Source of the DNA: Brasilonema sp. UFV-L1
GTDB taxonomy: Bacteria; Cyanobacteriota; Cyanobacteriia; Cyanobacteriales; Nostocaceae
NCBI RefSeq assembly: GCF_012912105.1
Contig: NZ_QMEA01000017.1
Location: 34,853-98,852 of the forward strand
Length of the DNA stretch: 64,000 nt
Reading direction: 5' to 3'
The notes below the pieces were generated by a model that made no database searches, was not told where the DNA came from, and saw only the letters and a program-made list of their open reading frames with translations. Position numbers and translations under genes: made by a program. Shown one piece after another: positions 36,785-46,463 of the stretch (its first letter is position 1; each line of letters begins with the position of its first letter).

Positions 36785-36857
36785 GCCGTCAAACTTAAAT
36801 CTCTCGCCGTAGTCGCAACCCATACACACACGGCTGGTATCTTATTTCAGGGCAAGT
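36784..36857. mobile_element. Palindromic MITE-like element, left-truncated copy 3
   Basis: AGCCGTCAAACTTAAATCTC and ACACGGCTGGTATCTTATTTC correspond to the inner and right parts of the element found in the TonB receptor gene and beside nifH. The left arm is gone, apparently where it meets the neighbouring repeat. Confidence 0.6.
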
Positions 36858-36882
36858 GTCTAAACAATGCCCAAGCATGAAT

Positions 36883-36999
36883 AGGACTTACGCAAAAACC
36901 CTTTTAAACACTCTTACCTATGCGCCAAGGGCGCACGCTGCGCTAACGTGCTCTTTGCGTCCTTTGCGGTTTATTTTCTCATTATTTTGCGTAAGTCCT
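36883..36999. mobile_element. MITE with AGGACTTACGCA terminal inverted repeats
   Basis: Perfect 15-bp ends AGGACTTACGCAAAA (36883-36897) and TTTTGCGTAAGTCCT (36985-36999), total 117 bp. Related elements are at 41057-41283 and 54228-54319, a decayed one at 40556-40672, and a single end near 61500. Confidence 0.75.
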
Positions 37000-37236
37000 G
37001 ATGAAAATAAGTAAATTCAAAAAATGAAAATTCAAATTATACTAAAAACGGCTAAAAACTGTCATTCTTCGCGAAGCGAAGGGTTACGTTCTGCATGACA
37101 CAAGTTCAAATTTTACCCGCGAGCAGTATGATTATTATTTTTGAATTTTAAATTTTGATAGCGCAGCTGGCACGAATTGCCATATTTTGAATTTGAGCGC
37201 AGCTAGGATCATATTTCTAGAGTAGCTGTCAAACAG

Positions 37237-37761
37237 TTATTCCGAAGTGTTAACACTGTCTTTTGGCGGTAAAAGATAAATGACACCAGAAATAATTGTG
37301 AGGACAACAGAAATCCAGAAAGCAATTATGGCAGGTAATTGCCAGACTTGAGGTAGAGGTGCAATCAGAAGTGCGATCGCCACAATTTGACTCACAGTTT
37401 TGAGTTTGCCCCAAATATTCGCCCCTGTAATCTTAGTTTGACTAACGCGCCAACCTGCGATCGCTAACTCTCGCCCTAATATAAGAAAGACTCCCCAAGC
37501 AGGAACTTGTCCTAGTTCAATTAAAGCTAGTAACGGCGCAAGTACAAGTAGTTTATCAACCAAGGGGTCAAGAAACTTGCCCAAATCGCTGATTTGGTTA
37601 AGTTTCCGTGCTAAATAGCCGTCTAACCAGTCAGTCAACGAGGCGACGAGAAAAATTGCCAAACAAATCCATCTGGCTTGGGGTGTCGGGTTGTGTAAAC
37701 CGTAAAGCAGAAATGGTATCCCTAGAAGGCGAGAGAAGGTAATCCAGTTAGGTAAAGTCAT
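37237..37761 (-). CDS. pgsA: CDP-diacylglycerol--glycerol-3-phosphate 3-phosphatidyltransferase
   Basis: Makes phosphatidylglycerol phosphate, the first step to phosphatidylglycerol, which is essential in cyanobacterial photosystems. The CDP-alcohol phosphotransferase motif D-G-x2-A-R-x8-G-x3-D-x3-D is complete in DWLDGYLARKLNQISDLGKF followed by LDPLVDK. There are several membrane helices; about 174 residues is normal. Start ATG 37761 (MTLPNWITFSRLLGIP) matches the family start; a TTG 18 bases upstream is less likely. Confidence 0.9.
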   Translation of the reverse strand: MTLPNWITFSRLLGIPFLLYGLHNPTPQARWICLAIFLVASLTDWLDGYLARKLNQISDLGKFLDPLVDKLLVLAPLLALIELGQVPAWGVFLILGRELAIAGWRVSQTKITGANIWGKLKTVSQIVAIALLIAPLPQVWQLPAIIAFWISVVLTIISGVIYLLPPKDSVNTSE

Positions 37762-37916
37762 AAACAATTCAAAATTCAAAATTCAAAATTCGGAAACTTA
37801 ATGCTGATAATCCGTCTAGTTGCTAACTATAGGTGTAACAGCTTGAGGGGGATAAGGGGACAAGGGGATTAGGAGAATATACACTCGGGAAGTGATGATT
37901 AATTTCAAAAAATAGT

Positions 37917-39353
37917 ATGACTCAACAAATCAATTCTCAAGTGAGAATAGAACGCGATTCGATGGGCGATCGCCAACTACCAAGTAACACTTACTACGGA
38001 ATTCAAACACTACGAGCAACAGAAAACTTCCCTATTAGCGGCATAAAACCTTTATCTACTTACGTAGATGCCGGCGTAATTATTAAAAAAGCTACAGCAA
38101 TAGTCAATGGTAAACTCGGCTGTATTCCCCAAGATGTCAGTCAAGCAATTGTGAAAGCTGCTGATGAAGTGCTTGCTGGTAAGTTTCGCGACCAATTTGT
38201 GGTAGATGTCTATCAGGCTGGTGCTGGAACTTCCCATCACATGAATATTAATGAAGTCCTGGCAAATCGGGCTTTAGAAATTCTCGGCGAAGAAAAAGGC
38301 AATTACAAGCGCGTGAGTCCCAACGACCACGTAAACTACGGACAGTCTACCAACGATGTCATTCCCACAGCAATTCGTATTGGTGGCTTATTGGCATTAT
38401 CAAAAACGCTACATCCGGCTTTAGAAAAAGCAATAGCAGCATTGGAAGAAAAAGCCGAAGAATTTCAAAATGTCGTCAAATCTGGCAGAACTCACATGCA
38501 AGATGCTGTACCCGTGCGCTTGGGTGAGAATTTTCGCGCTTGGGCATATATCCTAACAGAACATCAAAACCGCATTTACACAGCTTCTTCTGATTTAATG
38601 GTGTTAGGTTTGGGAGGAAGTGCAGCAGGAACAGGTTTAAACACTCATCCTCAGTATCGTGTCCGTGTGGTAGATACAATATCAGATTTGATAAATCTCC
38701 CACTAGAACCTGCACCCCATCTTATGGCAGCAATGCAGAGTATGGCACCATTTGTTCATGTTTCTGGTGCTTTACGCAATCTAGCTCAAGACTTAGTTAA
38801 AATATCTCATGATTTGCGTCTGATGGATTCGGGACCAAAAACTGGCTTAAAAGAAATTCAACTACCGCCCGTGCAACCTGGTTCCTCAATTATGCCAGGA
38901 AAGTACAATCCAGTGATGGCAGAGATGACATCGATGGTGTGTTTTCAGGTGATGGGTTACGACAGTGCGATCGCCCTTGCTGCACAAGCAGGACAATTAG
39001 AACTGAATGTGATGATGCCCCTGATTGCTTATAATCTAATTCACAGCATCGAAATTCTCGGTAACACCATCGCCGCCCTTACTGAACGCTGCATCAAAGG
39101 CATTACCGCCAACCAGGAACGTTGTTTAGCATACGCTGAAGGCAGTTTAGCCTTAGTCACAGCATTAAATCCGCACATTGGTTATTTGAATGCAGCGGCT
39201 GTCGCGAAAGAATCTTTAGAAACTGGTAAGTCTTTGCGGCAAATTGTCTTAGAACGTGGTTTCATGAGTGAAACAGAATTAGCCGAAGTCTTAAACCTGG
39301 AACAAATGAGTGCGATAGTGCCTCTAAATATACTAGACGGCACATCGGATTAG
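37917..39353 (+). CDS. aspA: Aspartate ammonia-lyase (class II fumarase/aspartase superfamily)
   Basis: Converts aspartate to fumarate and ammonia. 478 residues, full length. The superfamily signature GSSIMPGKYNPV supplies the catalytic Ser loop. The QAGAGTSHHMNINEVLANRA and SPNDHVNYGQSTND blocks favour aspartase over fumarase, because fumarase usually has TGSGTQSNMN. The separation of aspartase from fumarase by eye is good but not absolute. A DUF362 gene follows on the same strand. Confidence 0.85.
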   Translation: MTQQINSQVRIERDSMGDRQLPSNTYYGIQTLRATENFPISGIKPLSTYVDAGVIIKKATAIVNGKLGCIPQDVSQAIVKAADEVLAGKFRDQFVVDVYQAGAGTSHHMNINEVLANRALEILGEEKGNYKRVSPNDHVNYGQSTNDVIPTAIRIGGLLALSKTLHPALEKAIAALEEKAEEFQNVVKSGRTHMQDAVPVRLGENFRAWAYILTEHQNRIYTASSDLMVLGLGGSAAGTGLNTHPQYRVRVVDTISDLINLPLEPAPHLMAAMQSMAPFVHVSGALRNLAQDLVKISHDLRLMDSGPKTGLKEIQLPPVQPGSSIMPGKYNPVMAEMTSMVCFQVMGYDSAIALAAQAGQLELNVMMPLIAYNLIHSIEILGNTIAALTERCIKGITANQERCLAYAEGSLALVTALNPHIGYLNAAAVAKESLETGKSLRQIVLERGFMSETELAEVLNLEQMSAIVPLNILDGTSD

Positions 39354-39360
39354 AGAAGAA

Positions 39361-39393
39361 AGAAGGAAGATAAAAGAAACAACTCTTCCTTCT
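39361..39393 (+). terminator. Terminator after aspA
   Basis: AGAAGGAAGA (39361-39370) pairs with TCTTCCTTCT (39384-39393), followed within four bases by a run of six T. The next gene starts 33 bases later. Confidence 0.6.
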
Positions 39394-39425
39394 TGACTTT
39401 TTTCTTCTTCGTTTTTTATTTGACC

Positions 39426-40397
39426 ATGCAAACTCAAAAACCATCTGTCAGTTTAATTCGCGCCACTTCCTATGAACGGGAAGCACTCCGGGAATCTTTA
39501 GAAACACTGCTGGAACCTTTGGGAGGAATACCAGCGTTTGTCAAACAGGGAAACCGCGTCTTACTCAAACCCAACCTGCTAACAGGCGCACGTCCTGGTA
39601 AAGAGTGTACGACTCGCCCAGAACTGGTTTATGCAGTCGCCCAGATGGTTATAGAAGCAGGTGGTAAACCGTTTTTGGGAGATAGTCCCGCTTTTGGAAG
39701 TGCCAAGGGAGTCGCAGTCGCAAATGGTTATCAGCCTGTTTTAGAAGAACTGAATCTCCCGATCATCGATTTTCAAGGCAAGCGTTACCAAACTGTCAGC
39801 GAAGACTTTGATCATCTGCTACTGTGTAAAGAGGCAATGGAAGCGGATGTCGTGATTAACCTACCCAAGGTGAAATCTCATACTCAACTGGTGCTGACTT
39901 TAGGAGTCAAAAACCTGTTTGGTTGCGTTCCAGGCAAAATGAAAGCTTGGTGGCACATGGAAGCCGGAAAAGACGCAAATCGTTTTGGTGAAATGTTAGT
40001 GGAAACTGCCAGGGCAATTCATCCTGACTTAACCATCGTTGATGGTATCATCGGTCATGAAGGCAATGGTCCTAGCGGTGGTGAACCTCGTCCACTAGGG
40101 ATTTTAGCCGCATCATCAGATATTTTTGCCTTGGATCGTGCAATAGTGGAAATCCTCAATGTTCCACCAGAACAAGTACCCACTCTCGCTGCATCAATGC
40201 GACTAGGGTTAGCTGGTGAACTGAACGACATCAACTTTCCTCACCTACATCCCGACTTACTAAAAATCGATGATTGGCGACTACCAGACAAGTTACTTGC
40301 CATCGATTTTGGAATGCCCCGCGTTATCAAGTCTACGTTCAAACACCTTTATATAAGATTTATCAAAGAACCCATGAGTGCATATGCCAAACGATAG
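39426..40397 (+). CDS. DUF362 domain-containing protein
   Basis: About 323 residues. DUF362 family: NRVLLKPNLLTGARPGKECT, GDSPAFGSAKGVA, VINLPKVKSHTQLVLTLGVKN, then NLFGCVPGKMKAWWHM and HEGNGPSGGEPRPLG. Function of the family is not established. Many members also have ferredoxin domains, but this one has no iron-sulfur Cys motif. ATG 39426 is chosen because homology starts at once; upstream codons in frame are low-complexity. It may be read through from aspA. Confidence 0.82.
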   Translation: MQTQKPSVSLIRATSYEREALRESLETLLEPLGGIPAFVKQGNRVLLKPNLLTGARPGKECTTRPELVYAVAQMVIEAGGKPFLGDSPAFGSAKGVAVANGYQPVLEELNLPIIDFQGKRYQTVSEDFDHLLLCKEAMEADVVINLPKVKSHTQLVLTLGVKNLFGCVPGKMKAWWHMEAGKDANRFGEMLVETARAIHPDLTIVDGIIGHEGNGPSGGEPRPLGILAASSDIFALDRAIVEILNVPPEQVPTLAASMRLGLAGELNDINFPHLHPDLLKIDDWRLPDKLLAIDFGMPRVIKSTFKHLYIRFIKEPMSAYAKR

Positions 40398-40497
40398 TTG
40401 CATTTGGTCCATTATATCACCAACAAGTGCAAACCCTGTTACAACAATCCTAAAACTGGCAGAGTAAGCTGTAAATACCCTCCGATTGCTTAACCAG

Positions 40498-40526
40498 ACC
40501 GCCCTAAATTAAGTGGCGGTTTTTTT
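40498..40526 (+). terminator. Rho-independent terminator
   Basis: ACCGCC (40498-40503), loop, GGCGGT (40515-40520), then seven T. Located 100 bases after the DUF362 gene. Confidence 0.75.
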
Positions 40527-40555
40527 ATGATGAATGCAACGCCGGTTATACCATT

Positions 40556-40672
40556 AGAACTTACGTACGCGCTACGAAAAAAAGCAGGTTGCGATTGCTT
40601 TTCTATACCTAACGGTACGCGCAAGGGACAGTCGCTGCGGACTATAGTTAGGTTATTCGTGCGTAAGTCTTG
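40556..40672. mobile_element. Degenerate AGGACTTACGCA-type MITE
   Basis: Left end AGAACTTACGTACGC and right end GTGCGTAAGTCTTG are decayed versions of the terminal repeat seen at 36883. The interior has a second inverted pair (CTATACCTAACGG / ACTATAGTTAGG). No coding capacity. Confidence 0.5.
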
Positions 40673-41056
40673 TGTTTTTGTCAAAGGTTTAATATATCTT
40701 CAGTAATGTTTAGATATGAAATCATTCCTTGGGCTTAAGCTATAAGATGTAGGAGATATTATTAAATTTTCTGTCTACAGACTATTCTATGACCCATAAA
40801 TATTTGTTTAGTGGTTTTTCTGATGAATGACTCAGTTAATACTCGAAGTTCTTCATATACAGTTGAAAATATTTTTTGAGTGCATTTACTGAAAAGTTGT
40901 TCATATGATTGCTCATTCAAAATTGGAAAAGTTAGTATTGTGTTACATTTCTAGCGTATCTCTTGCAAAAGCATGCTATTATCTGAAATCCAAAATTTCC
41001 AAGCCCCCTGATTGATCTGTGGGGTCAATTCCATTATCCAAAATCTAAAATCTAAC

Positions 41057-41283
41057 AGGACTTACGCACAGACACGAAAGAAACCGGGTTTCTCAACAGA
41101 GACTTACGGCTAAAATGACGATTTTTCGTAAACTTATATCTTGCACCAAGGTCAAAAACCGGGTTTCTTGAAAATGACAACACTTTAAAACCTTAATTTC
41201 CCGTTTAGAAACCCGGTTTTTTAGGTCTTGTTGAAAATGGTGCAAGATGTCAGTAAAGAAACCCGGTTTGGTGCGTAAGTCCT
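41057..41283. mobile_element. AGGACTTACGCA-type MITE carrying AAACCCGGTTT repeats
   Basis: Perfect 13-bp ends AGGACTTACGCAC (41057-41069) and GTGCGTAAGTCCT (41271-41283). The interior holds four copies of the AAACCGGGTTTCT / AGAAACCCGGTTT palindrome. About 227 bp, no open frame. The bases from 40673 to 41056 and from 41284 to 41663 hold no gene that I recognise. Confidence 0.72.
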
Positions 41284-41663
41284 ATCTAAAATTGTCTAAC
41301 TCCTAATGGGCGTGAATTCTTACAAGAATAATTTGGTCTGATTCATCGATGAAAATTCTTTCCGACTTCAATGTAAACTTTAATACCTTTCTCTCAGAAG
41401 AAGCGTACATTCATGATGACATGACAAAATGAAGGTAGCTTGTAAGATTCATGACAAAATCAAAAAGAAAATATTTCACTCGGAATTTGGTATCAAGTGT
41501 TTTATGTACGAAAACAAATTATAGATAACCTCAAAAAAGATTGATATTATTTATTAATAGATAGTATAATTTTAAAAGATGGTTAAAATAGAAGCAAGAC
41601 TCTCTTAAAAAAGAGTCAAAACAAAAGTCAAAACAAAATAAATCTCAAAAACTTCGATTTTCT

Positions 41664-41852
41664 ATGCATTCAAATACCCAATCTGCTGACCCTGCCAGTA
41701 CATCTTCCCATAGATTGGCAGAGATTGTAGGAACAGTGATCGGTCTTTTAACTCTGACGCTACCGCTGTTTGTCATTGCCCACTATTCTTCAAGCAGTGT
41801 TCAGAATGACCAGAAACTCATTATCTACAATGTAAAAGCAGATGCAGATTAG
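41664..41852 (+). CDS. Small single-pass membrane protein, unknown
   Basis: 62 residues: a Ser/Thr/Ala-rich N-terminus, one membrane helix (IVGTVIGLLTLTLPLFVIAHY) and a short polar tail. Unrecognised, but the clear helix and compact layout make it a credible gene. It stands alone, with over 1 kb of repeats upstream and about 490 bases downstream. Confidence 0.5.
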   Translation: MHSNTQSADPASTSSHRLAEIVGTVIGLLTLTLPLFVIAHYSSSSVQNDQKLIIYNVKADAD

Positions 41853-42253
41853 ACAAAACTTAATAAAGACAATGTCTCAACGAGAAAAGTATTGAAAGCA
41901 GAAACAGAAAACCGATTTTGAACTGAAGAGGGTGTAGATCAATAATAAAGAACAATCCAATGCAGTCTTTTATTTTGCATCAGAAGTAGCAGTGTAAGTG
42001 CATTTCATTTCTTAGCTATGTTTTGCAGGGTTGGTTGAAAAATAGACAAATCTGCCCAGCCCAGCCTATTCATAGTCTGTAAAGGAATTTCATTAGACTT
42101 CTTGCAAAAATTCTTGAAATGTCATGTTGAGCGTAAACGCAAAGCGTACGCCAAAGACGAAGCCTACACTGCGTTTCGTATGCGCTAAGGTGTAGGCTAC
42201 AAAGAACAGTTGCAAGATGTCTATTGCACTTAAAAAAATTGTGGAAATTGACA

Positions 42254-42327
42254 GGAGGCGATAGCAACGCTAGCCTTACGAGCGCAAAGCGCACGCTACG
42301 CGCTTCAGCAGATCGCCTATCGCCTCC
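42254..42327. repeat. Inverted repeat GGAGGCGATAG / CTATCGCCTCC
   Basis: Perfect 11-bp ends at 42254-42264 and 42317-42327 around a GC-rich core with GCGCAAAGCGCACGCTACGCG. Small palindromic element of the kind rich in GCGTAGCG motifs, common in these genomes. The region 41853-42343 holds no gene. Confidence 0.6.
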
Positions 42328-42343
42328 ACAGTTTTAGTGAAAT

Positions 42344-42649
42344 CTAGCTCTTTTTGACTTCCTGAGCCATTTTCCGGTAGTAGTCCATTTGGGGATTAGG
42401 ACGACGAGAAGTCGTAGGGGTTTGGGAAGCTTTTGAAGCCTCAGTCGAAACCGATTGTTGTGTTGTTTCTCGTTTGATGCTCTGTTGTTGATCAGCTTCT
42501 AGAAAATATCCAGAATTGGAAAATCCAAAAAGCCTACCGAAGAAACCAAACAGATTTCCCAGGAAATTAAACACAGTTCTAAAAACAACAGAGAAAAAAC
42601 CTTCAAGGCGAATAAAAAGATTCCGAATAATTTGTGTTAAACCAGACAT
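42344..42649 (-). CDS. Hypothetical protein with amphipathic/hydrophobic N-terminus
   Basis: 101 residues, not recognised. The first 45 are Phe/Leu/Gly-rich with regularly spaced Arg (FFSVVFRTVFNFLGNLFGFF), suggesting membrane surface attachment or insertion. The rest is a polar Ser/Thr/Gln linker ending in MDYYRKMAQEVKKS. A plausible stand-alone gene, 109 bases downstream of the SPOR gene on the same strand. Confidence 0.6.
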   Translation of the reverse strand: MSGLTQIIRNLFIRLEGFFSVVFRTVFNFLGNLFGFFGRLFGFSNSGYFLEADQQQSIKRETTQQSVSTEASKASQTPTTSRRPNPQMDYYRKMAQEVKKS

Positions 42650-42758
42650 GGTAGCGCCTCCTGCAGCTGCATACTATTATTTTGACTTACGGCATTGGAG
42701 GCTGTTAATGTTCAAGGATATTCAAGCCATCTTTTTTTTGGATGATTCACTTACCGAC

Positions 42759-43649
42759 TCACTTACCATAGTAAACCCTGGCATTACCAAATCTTGAATC
42801 TTTCCTCAGATAACTATTCCATTCTTCTGCCTGCCAACGCTTGACAAAAGGTCCAACTGCTACATGTGGTCCTCGCGGTTCATCTCTGGGAATAACGTAT
42901 ACATCTCGTCCTGCATAGACATTTCGTCTGACGTAACGCCTGATTTCGTTTCTATAGTAGGGTATCTCTTCCGCTTTGGCAGGAAGAATGACATAATAAT
43001 AGTTGGACCTTTCTCTACGATCATCGCCTCTACGAGAATCATAGGAAATGTCTTGTTCATCAGGTCTATCATCCCGTCCGTTGTAGACAACCTGATCGCT
43101 ATAGACGACTCTTGCAGAATATACACCGTTGGATTCTAGTTTTCTGGCTAAGCTTGTTGCTCCTTCTCTTGTCCTAAAGGCTCCTACTTGAATGACAGAA
43201 CGTCCTTGAAATCGCTGTCTAAAAGCATCTGTTGGAATTAGACGTGTTCCTCGCTGTAGTCCATAATCATTATTATCAACATACACTTTATAAGGAGCGG
43301 AACCACGGTTATATCGATACGACGGCTCTGCTTGAAATTCAATAGAACGTTGAGACGGTGTATTCACCTCAGGAGGTGTATAACCTTCTGGATTAGAAGG
43401 TAGTGCTGGTAACGGTTCAGAACTTGGAGGTGCAGGTGGTACCCCATCATACACCGAGCGCTGCGCGATGAAAGCTTCTTCGCCACGGTTAATTTGGGCA
43501 TATGCTAAGTTAGATTGACATAAAAAAGCTAACCATCCTCCTAAAAGCAGATGCAAAGTCAAAGATGGTCGGCTGATTTTGATAAATGCCATAACCTGAT
43601 TGGGTCTTGCGTTGAGCATATTATTTATGGTTGTCAATTGCGCAAACAT
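42759..43649 (-). CDS. Secreted SPOR-domain-like protein
   Basis: 296 residues. A signal-type hydrophobic segment (LTLHLLLGGWLAFLCQSNLAYAQ), a proline-rich linker, then two regions of SPOR-repeat type: SVIQVGAFRTREGATSLARK and VAVGPFVKRWQAEEWNSYLR. SPOR domains bind denuded septal glycan, so a cell-division or envelope role is likely. Several Met codons could start the protein (43649, 43619, 43592), none with a clear ribosome site. Confidence 0.72.
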   Translation of the reverse strand: MFAQLTTINNMLNARPNQVMAFIKISRPSLTLHLLLGGWLAFLCQSNLAYAQINRGEEAFIAQRSVYDGVPPAPPSSEPLPALPSNPEGYTPPEVNTPSQRSIEFQAEPSYRYNRGSAPYKVYVDNNDYGLQRGTRLIPTDAFRQRFQGRSVIQVGAFRTREGATSLARKLESNGVYSARVVYSDQVVYNGRDDRPDEQDISYDSRRGDDRRERSNYYYVILPAKAEEIPYYRNEIRRYVRRNVYAGRDVYVIPRDEPRGPHVAVGPFVKRWQAEEWNSYLRKDSRFGNARVYYGK

Positions 43650-43942
43650 GTGAATGACGCATGCAGGACTTCAAAAAATTACCAGGGATTTTATTTAGAA
43701 TCTAAAATATCTTTGTAGCAAAATCATACAATAGTTAGCGAAAGTTAGCGAAGTTTTCGTAGTCTCGGAAATCTGTTCCTAGTGTGAAAACGCAGAAAGT
43801 GGGCGAGAACTGCCAAATTTGGTACCCTGGAAATACCACTCACACCAACGACGTAGAGTTGGTAAAGTCCCTAAAGACCTAACCAGAGTACAAAGTTGTA
43901 CTCATCGGGAACCATCACAAGCAAGCGCTAAATTTATGCATT

Positions 43943-45016
43943 ATGAACAAAGTCGTAGTTGGTCTTTCTGGTGGCGTTGATAGTTCCACCGCAGCAGCCA
44001 TTTTGCACCATCAAGGTTATGAAGTTATTGGTTTAACCCTTTGGCTGATGAAAGGGAAAGGTCAATGCTGCTCTGAAGGTATGATAGATGCGGCTTATAT
44101 TTGTGAACAGCTGGGCATTCCCCATCATATTGTTGATATTCGGGACGTCTTTACCACTAATATTATTGATTACCTGGTGGCTGGTTATAGCGCTGGGATC
44201 ACTCCTTTGCCTTGCTCACAATGTAACAAAACTGTGAAATTTGGTCCCATGTTGCAGTACGCTCGCGAAAATTTGAAATGCGATCGCATTGCGACTGGTC
44301 ATTATGCTCGCATTCAGTATGATGAAGTTTCTGGACGTTACCAATTGCTGCGAGCAATTGACCGCAACAAAGACCAGTCCTATTTTCTCTATGATTTGTC
44401 GCAAGATTTACTAGCAGGAAGCGTATTTCCACTTGGAGAATTGCACAAAAGCGAAACCCGTCGTCTTGCTGATGAATATAACTTGAAAACAGCAGATAAG
44501 CCAGAAAGCCAAGACTTATGCTTGGTAGAAAGTAACGGCTCAATGCGAGCGTTTCTTGATAAATATCTCACACCCAAAAAAGGAGATATCGTTGATACTT
44601 CAGGTAAAATACTCGGTCAACATGATGGTGTTCATCATTACACAATTGGACAGCGTAAAGGTATAGGTATCGCCGCAGCTGAACCATTGTATGTGATTGC
44701 ATTGGATGCAGTTAATAACAGGGTTGTTGTAGGCGATCGCACCAAAGCACGAGCACCAGAATGCACTGTCGCAAGGGTAAATTGGGTATCTATTGCTCAA
44801 CCAGCAACTCCCATCCGGGCTCAAGTACAAGTTCGCTACCGTTCAACTCCTGTACCCGTCACAGTGATTCCCTTAGAAAACTCTCATGTTCGCATAGTAT
44901 TTGATGAACCTGAGTTCAGCATTACCCCCGGACAAGCCGCTGTGTGGTACGACGGGGAGAAAGTGTTGGCTGGTGGGATCATTGAACAGTTTAGCGAAAT
45001 GACGAATCAGGGATGA
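43943..45016 (+). CDS. mnmA: tRNA-specific 2-thiouridylase MnmA
   Basis: Puts sulfur on C2 of U34 in tRNA Lys, Glu and Gln. 357 residues, usual length. The PP-loop [15 protein letters not shown] is at the N-terminus. The two catalytic Cys are in [13 protein letters not shown] and ESQDLCLVE; conserved [24 protein letters not shown] and [12 protein letters not shown] are present. It is followed by sat, a sulfate-activation gene, about 160 bases away. Confidence 0.95.
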   Translation: MNKVVVGLSGGVDSSTAAAILHHQGYEVIGLTLWLMKGKGQCCSEGMIDAAYICEQLGIPHHIVDIRDVFTTNIIDYLVAGYSAGITPLPCSQCNKTVKFGPMLQYARENLKCDRIATGHYARIQYDEVSGRYQLLRAIDRNKDQSYFLYDLSQDLLAGSVFPLGELHKSETRRLADEYNLKTADKPESQDLCLVESNGSMRAFLDKYLTPKKGDIVDTSGKILGQHDGVHHYTIGQRKGIGIAAAEPLYVIALDAVNNRVVVGDRTKARAPECTVARVNWVSIAQPATPIRAQVQVRYRSTPVPVTVIPLENSHVRIVFDEPEFSITPGQAAVWYDGEKVLAGGIIEQFSEMTNQG

Positions 45017-45175
45017 GGGAAAATGAAAAAGACTGTGAAAGTGTAGGAAAACATCCCTCTCTCTCTCCCTCCCTCCTTCCGATTACTCATAATCTTTGCT
45101 CTATGCGTCCTATGGTTTGGTAAGTTAAATACATAGATTAAAAAAAAATGTAGTTATCGTACAAAAAGGACAGCC

Positions 45176-46363
45176 TTGAGTTATCATCCTAATGGCATAA
45201 CCCCTCACGGTGGGCAGTTAGTGAATCGCATCGCTACACCTGAGCAAAGACAAGTATTTCTTTCAAAAGCCGACTTTCTACCGCGAGTTCAACTTGATGG
45301 ACGGGCGGTATCGGATTTGCAAATGATTGCAATTGGTGGTTTTAGTCCACTGACTGGTTTTATGAATCAGGAAGACTATAACCGCGTTGTTGATCAAATG
45401 CGGCTGGCTAACGGTACTGTTTGGTCAATTCCTGTTACACTCTCGGTGGATGAGAAAGTTGCCGCCCCCTTAAAAGAAGGTGATTTAATCCGCTTGGATG
45501 ATTCTGTTGGTCGATATATTGGGGTATTAGAATTAACACAAAAATATCATTACGACAAAACCCGCGAAGCCCTTCATGTTTATCGAACTAATGATTCAAA
45601 GCATCCTGGTGTACAGGTAGTTTACAATCAAGGTTCTGTAAATTTAGCAGGTGATGTGTGGTTATTACAACGCGCTCCTCATCCTGTGTTTCCAAAATAC
45701 CAAATTGATCCCGCCGAGTCTCGGCAGTTGTTTCAAGAAATGGGTTGGAAAACTGTTGTTGGGTTTCAAACTCGTAACCCCATCCACCGTGCTCATGAAT
45801 ATATCCAAAAGTGTGCTTTGGAAATTGTGGATGGTCTATTTTTGCATCCATTGGTAGGAGCGACAAAAGAAGATGACATTCCTGCAGATGTAAGAATGCG
45901 TTGCTACGAAATCTTGCTGGAAAAATACTACCCACATAACCGCGTTCTTTTAGCAATTAATCCCTCGGCTATGCGTTATGCTGGTCCTCGAGAGGCAATT
46001 TTCCATGCTCTGATTCGCAAGAACTACGGTTGTACTCACTTTATCATTGGTCGGGATCACGCTGGAGTCGGTAACTACTACGGCACTTATGATGCTCAGC
46101 ACATCTTTGATGAGTTTAAGCCTGAAGAACTGGGTATTGTGCCGATGATGTTTGAACACGCCTTTTATTGCATGCGTACCCAGCAAATGGCGACAAGTAA
46201 AACAAGTCCTAGTCTTCCAGAAGAGCGTATTCATCTTTCAGGAACAAAAGTGCGGGAAATGCTGCGTCGAGGCGAGTTACCTCCACCAGAATTTTCTCGT
46301 CCAGAAGTCGCTGCAGAATTGGCGCGAGCAATCCAAGTACCAGTTCATACTTATCAAATTTAA
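45176..46363 (+). CDS. sat: Sulfate adenylyltransferase (ATP sulfurylase)
   Basis: Forms adenosine 5'-phosphosulfate from sulfate and ATP, the first step of sulfate assimilation. 395 residues. Active-site motifs are [12 protein letters not shown] and [27 protein letters not shown] and [14 protein letters not shown] are also typical. The start is TTG at 45176, with AAAGGA (45165-45170) just upstream; the N-terminus ([17 protein letters not shown]) fits family members. Confidence 0.95.
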   Translation: MSYHPNGITPHGGQLVNRIATPEQRQVFLSKADFLPRVQLDGRAVSDLQMIAIGGFSPLTGFMNQEDYNRVVDQMRLANGTVWSIPVTLSVDEKVAAPLKEGDLIRLDDSVGRYIGVLELTQKYHYDKTREALHVYRTNDSKHPGVQVVYNQGSVNLAGDVWLLQRAPHPVFPKYQIDPAESRQLFQEMGWKTVVGFQTRNPIHRAHEYIQKCALEIVDGLFLHPLVGATKEDDIPADVRMRCYEILLEKYYPHNRVLLAINPSAMRYAGPREAIFHALIRKNYGCTHFIIGRDHAGVGNYYGTYDAQHIFDEFKPEELGIVPMMFEHAFYCMRTQQMATSKTSPSLPEERIHLSGTKVREMLRRGELPPPEFSRPEVAAELARAIQVPVHTYQI

Positions 46364-46387
46364 AGCACATCAAAGGCAAATAATAAA

Positions 46388-46453
46388 GTGTAAAAGGTTG
46401 CTTTACACTACAGCCTCAGCCCTTTAAGCTATAGCTCATGGACTGAGGGCTGA
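46388..46453 (+). terminator. Two hairpins after sat
   Basis: GTGTAAA/TTTACAC (46388-46408) and TCAGCCCT (46416-46423) with AGGGCTGA (46446-46453). No strong T-run; the second stem ends ten bases before the next ATG and could also affect its translation. Confidence 0.45.
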
Positions 46454-46463
46454 TAGTTAATTT